From positions 1 through 38,091 of the forward strand of contig NW_025955333.1 of the NCBI RefSeq assembly GCF_022376445.1: DNA of 38,091 nucleotides, written 5' to 3'. The notes under the pieces were generated by a model. That model had not been told where the DNA came from. It worked only from the letters and a program-made list of their open reading frames with translations, and did no database searches. Positions 1-10,632 of this stretch are shown one piece after another (position 1 is the first letter of the stretch; each line of letters starts with the position of its first letter). The DNA is from Fomitopsis serialis (taxonomy: Eukaryota > Basidiomycota > Agaricomycetes > Polyporales > Fomitopsidaceae). The translations under genes were made by a program, and so were the position numbers.

Positions 1-1097
1 TTTTACACGTCTGTTGAGACTGACTTTCATTCAGTCTTTGAATGTCGTCGAGAGTAGGGAGTTTCGGGCGCTCATGCTCGTTCTGCGCTCTGAGTTGCGC
101 GACAAAGACATTCCTCACCGCACCAAACTGCGGGAGCTAATCATCAACCGATGGAAGCTCTTCTTCGAGGACGTCAAGAAGGAGCTTTTGGTGTGATTGC
201 TCTCTGCTCATGCTTGGGGGCGTACTGATTTTGGTAGAGCGCTCCGGGGCGTATCAACTTCACGGCCGATATTTGGAGCGATCAGCGTCGACGGGGTTAC
301 CTCGGGTGACGGCTCATTGGCTCGCCTTGCGCAAGGGCGATGGAGAGTCGTATCTCACGATGGAGTCCACGTTGTTCGCCTTTCATTATCTGCGAGGAAG
401 ACACACCGGCGAAAACATCGCGCTCCTCATGATCACCTCTTCAAGCGTGCGGAGCTCCCCTGCGAGAAGGTAGTGATTCTCTTTCTTAAGTATTAAGCAC
501 TGACAACCTCAATCGAATAGATCGGGTTTTTACCATGGACAATGCATCCAACAATCTCACATTCCTAAGCAGCTTGGAACGCAACATGAGGCTCGACAGC
601 CCCAACCTCGACTTCGTCGCACGTTCGCGTATATCCGCTGTTTCCCCCATACGGTCAATTTGTGCTCAGGTCGTCATCCGTGCGTTCTCGAAGGGTACCA
701 TCTCACCTTCTCACGACGAGAGCGACGACGAGGACGGTGAGGATGAGAACGATGGCGAGAATGACATCGACGCCGACGAGGACCTCCAAGGAGACGATCT
801 GGAGACCGATGAGTTTAACTACGCTGCCTCGAGATCTAACCACCCAGTTATTCTGCTCATGCGTGACGTCTCCAAGAAGTTCCGGAACTCAGATTTCAAC
901 AAGATGAAATTCAAGACGATCTGCAACACGGAAATGAAACACGCAGCTTCAAGAATGCTCGAACCAATCAGGTCATATTGGTTACGGACCGCGAATTCAT
1001 CCTTGACGCTCGCACCCGGTGGGACTCTACCTATGCGATGTGCATCCGCTTCATTGAGCTACGACCGGTACGCACTTTCACATAATGCTGCTCCCAT

Positions 1098-1104
1098 TGA
1101 ATTT
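1098..1104. repeat. Left copy of probable 7-bp target-site duplication (TGAATTT)
   Basis: TGAATTT occurs here and again at 4791-4797, just outside the two arms of the foldback element. Removing the element plus one copy rebuilds a 53-nt intron with a GTACGC donor (1068) and a TATGTAG acceptor (ending 4813) in the hAT gene, which independently supports this boundary. Confidence 0.65.
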
Positions 1105-1159
1105 CACATTACTGAGTGGAACTTGACCGTTTCGAACGGTCCACCCGGAGTGCATTTGG

Positions 1160-1850
1160 CCCGTTTCGAACGGTGTACCCGGGCTCGGCCGGAGCACTCC
1201 GGGTCTACCGTTTGGAGCGGCCGCCGCCAGCAACGAACCGGCCGGAGGGAGGGTGGTGGTTTGGAATGGTCCGGCCGGAGTGTTGGGTAACGTTCCGGCC
1301 GGAGCTCTGGTGAATGTACCGGCCGGAGGCCTCGAGAAATATGGGTTTCCTACGGTGCGGCCGGACTGTTATCCAACGTTCCGGCCGGAGCTCTGGTCAA
1401 CGGTCCGGCCGGAGGCCTCGAAAATTTAGGCTTCCTACGGTCCGGCTGGACACATATTCAATGTTCTGGCCGGACCTTTGATCAGTGTCCCAGCCGGAGG
1501 CCTCGAAAATTTGGGCTCTCAACGGTCCGGCCGGAGCACTCAGCAATGGTCCGGCCGGCGCACTCAGCAATGGTCCGGCTGGAGGCCTCCAAAGATTTGG
1601 GTTCTCAATGTTCCGGCCAGGACCGGGGTTGATATCTAACCTTCTGGCCGGACCCCAGATGACATGGTCCGGCCGGGCAAAATTCCACCTTCCAAACATC
1701 CGGCCAGAAGCCTTGCGGAATCTGGGCTGTAAACAATCTGGCCAGGCTAGTTTGTAATCATCCAGCCAGCCGGACACCAGATGAACAGACCGGCCGGGCT
1801 TCTCCCAAACCAGCCAGACACCTCAGGTTTGATCTGCCGGTGATATAACA
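1160..1850. repeat. Outer palindrome array, left arm (TCCGGCCGGA units)
   Basis: More than a dozen copies of TCCGGCCGGA and one-base variants lie every 20-60 bp, usually as GGTCCGGCCGGAGGCC or CGTTCCGGCCGGAGCTC. The core is a perfect 10-bp palindrome. The matching inverted array is at about 4110-4740. Confidence 0.85.
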
Positions 1851-1863
1851 ACAAGAATTGTTA

Positions 1864-2320
1864 ACCACCGAGCTCAGCTGGAAAACAACCAAGGTTGTGT
1901 CAACCAAGCTCAATATTTAACCACCACCGAGCTCAGAGTTGAACCACCGAGCTCAGAGATGAGCCACCAAGCTCGGTATCAAACCACCGAGCTCAATAGT
2001 GAGCCACTGAGCACAGTATTGAACCACCGAGGTTAAACAGCTAGGCTCGGTGGCTGAGAAAAATTGGCCGGGCTCGGCGCCGAGGATAAATGGCCGAGGC
2101 TCGGGCCGAGGTTTTGAGCGCCGAGCTCGGGCCGAGGTTTCGAGCGCCGAGCTCGGTGAAAACCGCCGAGGTCAGTATCAAAGCATTGAGCTCAGTGTTA
2201 AGGGGCCCAGTTAAAGGGCCGAGCTGAGTGTTCAATGACCGAGTTTGTTGTTGAAGCACTGAGCTCGGAAATGGCCGAGGTTAAACCACCGAGCTCGGTG
2301 AAAAACGGCCGGGCTGTCAG
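1864..2320. repeat. Inner palindrome array, left arm (CCGAGCTCGG units, partly a 20-bp minisatellite)
   Basis: CCGAGCTCGG and close variants recur throughout. Between about 1925 and 2035 they form a 20-bp tandem unit of the type ACCGAGCTCAGAGTTGAACC repeated about six times. GAGCTC is itself a palindrome. The mirror copy is at about 3690-4075. Confidence 0.85.
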
Positions 2321-2490
2321 ATTGCCATATAAGGAAATTTGGTATCATCTGGTAGCCCTTCATTCACAGAGTACAGTATATGTTCCCTAGTGTACAGAGA
2401 TGCCTAGTTAGGTCAGAGAATACAAAATAAAAAATGCTCACAGGCTTCTCTGAGAACATACTATTCAACTCCTGAGGCCAGTTTTCTTTT

Positions 2491-2960
2491 CCCACAATGT
2501 TTGACCATCTAGAATGTGCTATTTCAATGCACAGCCTACATCCCCAACAGGAATAGTCTTATTCTTTGAAGCTGAATGCAGGACAAGAGATAAGGGGCAT
2601 ATAGGTATGGGATATGCATGTCTGACTTGAATGTTGGTTCCTGCAGCCAATATTCTTTCCAAATAGGGTTTCACCATCTAGAGTGGTTCATTTACTCACA
2701 TGGAGTAAGTGCTCCAAAGGAACAGTCTTATTCACACAAGCTGAATGCAGTACAGAGTTAAGGTGTCAAGGGTGGAGTGGGATACATGTGAACTATGTTT
2801 ACTTTGTAAAGCCAATATGCTTTGCCCACAATGTTTGACAAACTAGAATGGCTTAATCCAACATGAACAGCAAAGTCCTCAAGAGGAATAGTCTTATTCT
2901 TCCTAGCTGAACTGAGCATGGAGCTAAGGGAACATGCATTATTGTGTCATGATGGGGCCT
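2491..2960. repeat. About 165-bp tandem units near the centre of the foldback element (three copies)
   Basis: AATGTTTGAC or a variant recurs at about 2496, 2662 and 2830, each followed about 55 bp later by GGAATAGTCTTATTC or GGAACAGTCTTATTC and then AGCTGAATGCAG or a variant. The first two units are duplicated in inverted orientation at about 3249-3530. The third lies in the loop and has no partner. Confidence 0.75.
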
Positions 2961-3040
2961 GCTTTGAATGATTGTCTGTATCAAACTGTGATGTGCACCC
3001 ATGCGCATTGCACTGGCCACATAAACATCTCTCCATTGGT

Positions 3041-3117
3041 AATGGTCCGGCCGGACAATGCTCATTGCCAATGGTCCGGCCGGCCATTGCTCGTAGCAAA
3101 CGGTCCGGCCGGTGCAC
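3041..3117. repeat. Cluster of three TCCGGCCGG motifs in the loop of the foldback element
   Basis: Three GGTCCGGCCGG motifs (about 3046, 3077 and 3102) lie in the otherwise AT-richer central loop, separated by CAATGCTCATTGCCAATG-type spacers that contain short inverted repeats. They carry the motif of the outer arrays into the loop. Confidence 0.7.
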
Positions 3118-3689
3118 TGTCCTAGGCCAGCCAGAGCAAAATGCGACACATCTGTCCAATGTATAGACTCTTCAGCTATATCATGCATGGATACAGAAGT
3201 GATGATCAGCATTGTTCAAATTGAGTGATACTCATATGAGACCAGATTCCCTTAACTCTGTACTGCATTCAGCTTGTGTGAATAAGACTATTCCTTTGGA
3301 GGACTCACTCATTGTGAGGAAATGAATCATTCTAGATAGTCAAACACTATTTGGAAAGAATGTTGGCTGCAGGGAGTGAACATCATTATCCAACATGTAT
3401 ACCCCTTATCTCCTGTCCTGCATTCAGCTTCAAAGAATAAGACTATTCCTGTTGGGATGTAGTCTGTGCATTGAAATAGCACATTCTAGATAGTCAAACA
3501 TTGTGGGAAAAGAAAACTGGCCTCAGGAATTGAATAGTACGTTCTCAGAGAAGCCTGTGAGCATTTTTATTTTGTATTCTCTGACCTAACTAGGCATCTC
3601 TGTACACTAGGGAACATATACTGTACTCTGTGAATGAAGGGCTACCAGATGATACCAAATTTCCTTATATGGCAATCTGACGGCCCGGC

Positions 3690-4075
3690 CGTTTTTCACC
3701 GAGCTCGGTGGTTTAACCTCGGCCATTTCCGAGCTCAGTGCTTCAACAACAAACTCGGTCATTGAACACTCAGCTCGGCCCTTTAACTGGGCCCCTTAAC
3801 ACTGAGCTCAATGCTTTGATACTGACCTCGGCGGTTTTCACCGAGCTCGGCGCTCGAAACCTCGGCCCGAGCTCGGCGCTCAAAACCTCGGCCCGAGCCT
3901 CGGCCATTAATCCTCGGCGCCGAGCCCGGCCAATTTTTCTCAGCCACCGAGCCTAGCTGTTTAACCTCGGTGGTTCAATACTGTGCTCAGTGGCTCACTA
4001 TTGAGCTCGGTGGTTTGATACCGAGCTTGGTGGCTCATCTCTGGGCTTGGTGGTTAAATATTGAGCTTGGTTGTT
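3690..4075. repeat. Inner palindrome array, right arm (CCGAGCTCGG units)
   Basis: Inverted copy of the left inner array. The stretch 3738-3956 is nearly identical to the complement of 2041-2259; read as protein the two differ at only one of 72 positions. Confidence 0.85.
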
Positions 4076-4109
4076 ACAACTAACAATTCTTGTTGTTATA
4101 TTACTAGTG

Positions 4110-4768
4110 TATCAGGGGTCTGGCTGGGAGAAGCCTGGCCGGTCGGTTCATCTGGGGTCTGGCTGGATGGTTAGAAACTAGCCCGGCCGGACCATTTACA
4201 GCCCAGATTTTGCAAGGCTTCCGGCCGGCCTGTTCACATTGGAAGTTGGGATTTTGCCCGGCCGGACCATTTCACCTGGGGGCCGGCCAGACGTCCGAAA
4301 CCAACCCCTGGCCAGGCTGAATCATTGCTGAGTGCTCCGGCCGGACCGTTAGTGATGAGCCCGGCCGGACCGTTGAGAGCCCAAATTTTTGAGGCCTCCG
4401 GCCGGGACACTGATCAAAGGTCTGGCCGGAACATTGGGTATATGTCCGGCCGGACCGTAGGAAACGTAAATTTTTCGAGGCCTCCGGCCGGACCGTTGAC
4501 CAGAGCTCCGGCCGGAACGTTGGATAACAGTCCGGCCGCACCGTAGGAAACCCATATTTCTCGAGGCCTCCGGCCGGTACGTTCACCAGAGCTCCGGCCG
4601 GAACGTTACCCAACACTCCGGCCGGACCATTCCAAACCACCACCCTCCCTCCGGCCGGTTCGTTGCTGGCGGCGGCCGCTCCAAACGGTAGACCCGGAGT
4701 GCTCCGGCCGAGCCCGGGTACACCGTTCGAAACGGGCCAAATGCACTCCGGGTGGACCGTTCGAAACG
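4110..4768. repeat. Outer palindrome array, right arm (TCCGGCCGGA units)
   Basis: Inverted counterpart of the left outer array. The last 190 bp match the left end very closely, while the middle of the array differs in unit number and order. That suggests unit gain or loss within the array after the arms formed. Confidence 0.83.
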
Positions 4769-4790
4769 TGATTTCCCACTCATTAGGCTC

Positions 4791-4797
4791 TGAATTT
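4791..4797. repeat. Right copy of probable 7-bp target-site duplication (TGAATTT)
   Basis: Partner of 1098-1104. An 8-bp duplication with one mismatch (TTGAATTT and CTGAATTT) is equally possible and would fit hAT-type insertion. Confidence 0.62.
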
Positions 4798-6109
4798 ACC
4801 TTCTTCTATGTAGGCACTGGATACCTTTGGGCTCTTTGAGCGCAACTCGGACATCACGCCAATGATCCCCAACGTCGACGAGTGGTACTTGATCGAGGAT
4901 CTTTATGAACTGTTGAGGGTACGTCGCGTGATTTCATTGACCCTCGTTATGTTGTGCTTAATACCTATTCCAGCCCCTGCACGTCATGCAAACCATGATG
5001 TCGAAGGAGAAGTCGCCGATGCTGGCCGGATCGGTCATGGCGCTCGAGAAAATGATGACGGGGTGGGAGGCACTCTCCAAGAAGAAGCCCCATCTTAAGG
5101 GTGTCATCGAGGCAGGACTGAATCGCGCGAAGAAATACTACAGGTTTATGGACGACAGTCCCGTGTACATCATCGCGATGTGTAAGTCTCTGAGATTCTA
5201 ATCATGCACCTTGCTCACACGGAACAGTTCTCCACCCGCATATGCGTTTCTCGTGGATCGCCGCTAATTGGGGCGCATCGTGGGTCATCGACGCATATGC
5301 GATCGTACGTCGGATGGTAAGTATGGCAGCATCGGTCAGGTCGTCAATACATCGCTGATGCTCATATGTACTATTACAGATGATCAAATACTACGAATAT
5401 GTCAGACCGGCCACGTCCACGTCGTCTGCCGAGTCAACATCTCAGCTGTCTGGCGCGTCGACGTCGCAAGTCTCTGCAGCAGGGGCTCCCTCGTACTACA
5501 CCGTCGCTGATGCGCTCGGTGACGAGGTCCGCGCAATGGAGACCGACTTTCGTGAAAGAGCTGCACAAGGAAACGACGAGCCTGTGGAAAAAATCGTTGA
5601 GCGTGAATTTCAGTCCTACCTTCACTCTCCACCGGAGCGGGAGGACGTCGATCTTCTCAAGTTCTGGCATGTGAGTACATTCCTGAGGTGAAACCACAGC
5701 TGTCTAATTTCTTTTTCATCAGAGATCACAGGTCGCGTACCCGATCCTGTACCGCATTGCCCTCGACTATCTGTCGGCACAGTCTTCGTCGGTGCCGGCG
5801 GAACGTGCTTTCTCGGCCGGTGCGGAGACCGACACAAAGCGTCGCAACCGTACCTCGCCGATCCTGATGGAAGCGCTACAAATGGCGAAGTTCGAGATCA
5901 AGCGAAGGGTTAGTAACGGCCAGGAAGACCCAATCGACTTCACTACTGGTTGGCAGTCTGTGGAAAGTGATTTCCAGGTGCTCCCTCGGATGCAAGACAT
6001 GCCGAGATTAGGCGATCTGTTGCTCAGCGACGCCGAGAACGCTATGGACAGTTTGCTTCGTCGGCTCAACCAGCTAGACCCTGCGCCTACGAACGAGCCG
6101 TCGGGCTGA

Positions 6110-7030
6110 GCTGCCGCACAAGACCTTTGTCAACGTCAATATCAGTGAGTCTTTCAGTGCGGCTTCCTTCGGAATTTGACTCGAATCATTTATGTCAGGC
6201 GTCATGACCGTAAACTCGTTGCAATGTCCTGTAGGTTTTGTTAGTACGACTAGATGATCCATCGTCGATTTTCTTGCTGAAACGCGTAGCCATGTACGAT
6301 GCTCAGGCGGCGTGACTCGGATGTGTCAGATGTACAATGTATCTGTTCTGTTACTTCCATGTTGCATGTACGATAGCGTAGGATGACTCAGGTGGTGCTC
6401 GATACACGATTCTCGCACTGGATATGTTGATGCAATACACTAGTACTTCGATTCTGCAACTTTGCTGTGTGTAAGATCGCCCGACGCCACTGGCAGTTCG
6501 CAAGCGCCCGACAGTGGTGCAATGCGCCTCATCCCTCGCAAGTAATATTATTTGCCGATGTTAAATCTTCATTTGAATCATTCCTCCTGTATGTTATTAG
6601 TAGGTCTGTCAGATTTTGTCTCTTATTCTTCAACGCTGATTGCACTAACAACTTTAATCGACTGGTCGGTCAGCGTCAAACGCGCGACGCGGTCCTTCGG
6701 CGCTAAAGCACTAGTACCGGCTCCCTCACGTCGCACATCTGCAAAATGTGTGCTCCCTACAGAGCACTACAGAGGGCCCATAGGGCACGGGAGGGCGGGA
6801 GGTAAGGTACCTTCTATGTAGCATTGGGTAGCAGGGCAATCTCTACTGAGCAGCTGTAGGGTAGGGCTGGTAGGCACGGTAGCCACATGGCTTAGCGCTC
6901 ACATCGCCGATCGGGGTCCCTGCCCTGCTGTTACACCAATTGCTCGTAAAAACTTTTGTATTCACTGCACAGATTGTAATGGGACAAGATATATTATAAT
7001 GAAGTAACCAAAACTTCAATACTCTATTAG
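6110..7030. other. Non-coding flank of the hAT relic
   Basis: No gene, RNA gene or clear terminal inverted repeat was recognised. The first part is presumably hAT 3' untranslated sequence. From about 6720 it becomes G-rich. Confidence 0.5.
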
Positions 7031-7039
7031 TAAGTCAAC

Positions 7040-9036
7040 GATGTAAGTGAGTAGGCGTGGTGTGCGCAACACCGCGACGATGATGATTGGAGCAGCTGAC
7101 GATCAGTGCGCGCGGTGCTACGGCCTAATGACACGACAAACGGAACATGGCGGGATGGTGGAGCGAGAGTGGCGTGGACGGGCAGGGTGGCGGGGTGGCG
7201 AGTACTCGGTGGCAGAGGCGAGGACTCGGAGCAAGGCGACGGGCGAGCGGGGTAGGATGCCGCCGGCCGCAGCGAAGTGGGCAGTGCGAGGTGGCACGGA
7301 TGACGGCGGGCAGACACAGGCAGGGTGACAGACGCAGTAGGGGTTGAAAGCGGGTCACGGCGGGTCCGCGCAGTCCATGGGCAAGTAAGTGGGTCCGTCG
7401 GCGTATGGGCGCGCGGACGAGTGAGCGATCGTGTGGGCGATCGCGTGGACAAGTGGGTGGCCAACCAGCTGAGCAGAGCAGAGCGGAGCGCAAGTGCATG
7501 GGCAAGAAGGTGCAGACAAGGGTGCAGGCGAGGGTGCAGGCGAGAGGGTGTGGGCGAGAGGGCACGAGCAAGAGGGACAGCGAGCGGGCGTGCAAGACGG
7601 CACGCGGGCGAGACCACGGGCGAGACGACAGGCAACTTGAAGACGACAGGGACGGCGGGCAGATAACAGGAGTGTGAGATGAGGAGCCTGAGTGAGCGAG
7701 ATGGTGGGCGAGAGGGACGACGGGCGGGACTGCGAGATGGCAGGTGGGCAGAGGGACGACGGGCGGGACTGCGAGATGGCGGGTGGGCGAGATGGCAGGC
7801 GGGCAAGATGACGGACCTGCAAAATGACGGACCTATGAAACAGTGGGCCTGTGAGACAGCGGGACGTGCGATGGGGATAGCATGACGGCGGGCAAGCAAG
7901 ACGGCGGGCGAGAAGAACGGTGGCTGAGCAAGACAGCAAGCAAACACGTGGTGAAGGAGGCGGGCGGGTGAGCTAGTACGAGGTCGAGGGCGTGGAAGGA
8001 AAGTAGTGTCGCGGTGGAGAAACAGGTAGGGAAAAATGGGCGGGCGCGAGAGGGCGAGCCGGTGGGCAAGAACGGGCAGGCGCGAGAGGGCGGGCAGGCG
8101 AGAGAGGGCGGGTCAAGAGAGCGGCGGGCGCGAGAGACAAGGGCGAGGACGCGGGCTGGCGGTCGAGCTAGTAAGAAAGCAGGCGCAGGCGTGCAATATA
8201 ACGCAGGTGGGCATGCAGGAATGGGTAGGCAGGGCGAGGGTGAGAGGGGCAGTGACTAGCGGCGACTTGGAGGCTGGGGATGCGGATGAGCAGGCGGGCG
8301 AGGGCATGGGCAGACGCAGGCACAAGGGTGTCGTCAGCAGATAGGCAAGGGCAAGCAAGAAAACTGACCTTAGTAGTGATCGTCGATATGCCAGGCAGCG
8401 TCGGCGACGTCGCGCACGCAAGTAAGTACTTGCCACAGGCCACGGCAAGAAATCAATAGCATACATACCTTTGACTTCGAGTGTCGCTGCTCACTGCCCT
8501 GGCTTTCTCGACGCCCCTCCCCATCTGCCTTCGCCCCCTCAGCCGTGGGTCACACTCGCTGTGAGTCCGAATCGGCGCTGGACTGACACGCGCATCTTGC
8601 ATCGTGCAAGTCCTGTACTATTGCATGGTTGGCCCGCAAGTTGCGAGACGAGACCTCTCATGTCGACGTAGGTGCGGCAGCTAGAGTTCGACTTGGAGGA
8701 TGAGACCGAAACTCAACGATGAGTCGATGAAGCCACGCTATCCGGGAGTCGAGCGCTAACGCGAGCCGCGCGAGTGACCATGCCGCACACAAGCCGTGCG
8801 CTTCCCAGGCACATCCGACTGCCGCAGACTACACGTACCTATAGTAGGATGCCCGGGCTACAGAGAACTACGTAGCCCTAGACAGCTACAGAGAGGTATG
8901 TAGAAACAGGCCTACTACAGCAAGAAAACTCACTTTGCAGATGGCAAGTGAGCGGGCAAGCAGGCAGGCGGGCGGGCAATCAGGCGGGCAAGCAGGCAGG
9001 CGGGTGAGTAGGCAGGGCGACATGCACGGCTACCGT
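7040..9036. repeat. G/purine-rich minisatellite tract (plus strand), left part
   Basis: The plus strand is strongly purine- and G-rich and built from degenerate GGCGGGC, GCGAGA and GGCAGGCG words. A 39-bp unit is tandemly duplicated at 7711-7749 and 7750-7788, and shorter units recur at 8036-8135 and 8945-9018. Long open frames on the C-rich minus strand (Ser, Pro, Arg and Ala only) are by-products of the repeats. About 8471-8930 is less repetitive and holds nothing I recognise. The tract continues at 15105, showing that the LTR retroelement landed inside it. Confidence 0.75.
9033..9036. repeat. 4-bp target-site duplication (CCGT), left of LTR element
   Basis: CCGT directly precedes the 5' LTR and directly follows the 3' LTR (15105-15108). 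Confidence 0.7.
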
Positions 9037-10015
9037 TGATACGCCTCTAGGCTATCTAAGCCCCGAAAACGCAATCTAGGCCTCTACGATGCTCCGAAGC
9101 TCTTAGAAGATCCACTACAACTGTTCGAAGATTTCGAAGTTCATAGCCAACCCTGGCTCACCTTAGAAGACTATCCGCGACCTTCCGGCACCTCAGTGAC
9201 GCTATAGGAGCACCTACCCACCTATCTAGACGACCCCAGAGCACGCAGGTCACTCGAAGATACACTATGTGTTAGAAGACACTCGAACATGTTAGAAGAC
9301 GTGCTACGGTGTTAGAAGATCTCCTGCGAGACCATAGGATGCTACAGGATGTCCAGTGAGTCCTTGCAGGTCGTCTCACATCCTCGACGAGTGGTCTTGG
9401 TTTCTGGCGTCATGTGATAGCCGGTCGGCCTTCGGACCACTGGTTAGCGAGCCCGAGAGCAGTTGTCACGTGTTAGAAGCCATAGCCGGATGTTTGGGGC
9501 CGACGGAGCTCCGTAGTGGTGATAACCGTATTTTCCTGTATATACTCTGGGACTTGTTCCCCTCGAATCTGAGAGACCCCCTTACCCTCTCAATCTCACC
9601 TCGCACCGGCGAGGTTCGTCAGTCAGCCAGTACGTTCGAAGTCAGCAAGTTCGCCAGTCAGTCAGTACGTTCGAAGTCAGTCAGTCAGTTCGCCAGTACA
9701 TTCGCCAGCTCGTAGTTGCCCCGAGAGGCTCTACACTTCTTCTCCTGCCGTCGCTCGCCTTCCTTGTCACCGTTCGTTCGACACGTCTGTCGAAACCCTC
9801 CCTCCTATCTTCGAGGCTTAGCCCTCGTCTTCGAACAGTCTTCGACATCTTCGAAGCTCTCCCACGTCGTTCGGAGTCTTGTCCGTCCTCCTCCTTCTTA
9901 CCTAGACCACTGTACAGTCCCCCGTACATCTCATAGACTCAGAGGCCTCGCATACCACTGCTCGACCTCACGGTTGGGTTTTTGTGTGGCTTTTGTGTTC
10001 TTTTCGGTCGCGTCA
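9037..10015 (+). repeat. 5' LTR
   Basis: Starts TGATACGCC and ends CGCGTCA, so it has TGA...TCA inverted ends. It is repeated at 14126-15104 with a constant offset of 5,089. It is rich in GTTAGAAGA and TTCGAAG words. Confidence 0.95.
9539..9544 (+). promoter_or_regulatory. Probable LTR TATA box (TATATA)
   Basis: TGTATATACTC sits about 500 bp into the LTR, where a U3 promoter is expected. The same site recurs at 14628-14633 in the 3' LTR. Confidence 0.5.
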
Positions 10016-10018
10016 TCT

Positions 10019-10036
10019 TGGAGCCCACCGCGAGGG
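10019..10036 (+). other. Probable primer-binding site
   Basis: TGGAGCCCACCGCGAG begins 3 nt after the 5' LTR. A TGG at this place is expected to pair with a tRNA CCA end. I could not assign the tRNA. Confidence 0.55.
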
Positions 10037-10632
10037 GGATATAGAGCAAGATTCCGCCGCGTCGGAACTTCGAAGTCAACCCTGAAGACTACCGAGACTA
10101 CGAAAGTCCTCTCCTCGCACTCGCTATCGACAGTAGGCTAGGTCCCCGATCAGCCGCCGCCTTTCGCAGGCATAGCAACCCTCTCCCAGGACCTTCGACT
10201 ATCCCCTCTTCGCCCGAAAACGTCGAGCTTGTCCCCGATCACGACGATCCGGAACGCTCCGTTCGAGACCAAGTGCCTACTACCCCATCCCATTCCAGAC
10301 GTGCTCGAAGACTCTTGCTTGCAGACGACTTAGAGTCACTAGTCTTTGGATCCCCTCTACCGCTTCTAACACCATCACCACGTCTCGAAGGAGAGGAACC
10401 CACCTCAGCCACAGTCACCACGCGTAGAGGATCTTCGACCTCACGTCTACCCATACCCACCAGTCGTAGAGTGTCGTCAGTCCCTCCAGGACCAGAGCAG
10501 TCCGCGCTGCGACGGACTTCGACCGTCGACACCCCTAACCCTTCGAACACTTCGACAATACCTTCGAACATTTCAACAATCCCTTCTATCACTTCGCCAA
10601 CTCCTTCTAACACTTCGAAGCTGAGTCCGAAT

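Larger units (their letters stand above)
1105..4790. mobile_element. Giant foldback (long inverted-repeat) element inside a hAT intron, no coding capacity seen
   Basis: The left arm (about 1129-2763) and right arm (about 3250-4768) are inverted copies. For example, 1129-1153 matches the complement of 4744-4768, 2041-2450 matches the complement of 3545-3960 almost base for base, and 2713-2763 matches the complement of 3250-3300. The loop is about 486 bp (2764-3249). The arms differ by about 116 bp in length, mostly in the outer array. Each arm reads outward to inward as: an array of TCCGGCCGGA palindromes, an array of CCGAGCTCGG palindromes, and AT-richer repeat units of about 165 bp. The probable ends are set by the 7-bp direct repeat TGAATTT on both sides. 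The terminal 10-15 bp of the two arms match only partly (TACTGAGTGG and TAATGAGTGG). No transposase or other protein is recognisable, so it is presumably mobilised in trans. The superfamily is unknown to me. Confidence 0.82.
1..6109 (+). pseudogene. hAT-family transposase gene, decayed, 5' end outside window, interrupted by a foldback element
   Basis: hAT transposases cut and paste DNA transposons. The start lies left of the window. Recognisable pieces in order are: PHRTKLRELI (about 108-140); VTAHWLAL and RGRHTGENI (about 300-425); an intron at about 471-519; MDNASNN (535-555); the CFPHTVNL motif (about 632-655); TRWDSTYAM (about 1009-1040); then, after the inserted element, ALDTFGLFERN, a KYYRFMDDSPVYIIAM block (about 5130-5180), FSWIAANWGASWV, and the C-terminal dimerisation region SSVPAERAFSAGAETDTKRR (about 5785-5845). 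The stop is at 6107-6109. Introns such as 5671-5722 splice cleanly in the 3' half. The 5' half is broken: the MDNASNN, CFPHTVNL, acidic (DDEDGEDEND) and TRWDSTY blocks sit in shifting frames, so several small indels are present and no intact transposase can be made. Family assignment is secure; exon details in the 5' half are not. Confidence 0.88.

Noticed and set aside
1160..4740. CRISPR-like or telomere-like reading of the regularly spaced TCCGGCCGGA motifs
   Set aside because: Spacing is irregular, spacers are themselves repeated, and the arrays are mirrored in both arms of one element; the host is a fungus.
7027..7947. 306-codon open frame on the minus strand
   Set aside because: It encodes only low-complexity Ser/Pro/Arg/Ala/Leu text that follows the DNA minisatellite units; all three frames of the same strand are similarly open.
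9356..9715. 119-codon frame present twice (also 14445-14804) as a duplicated gene
   Set aside because: It lies wholly inside the two LTRs, and its duplication is just the LTR duplication.
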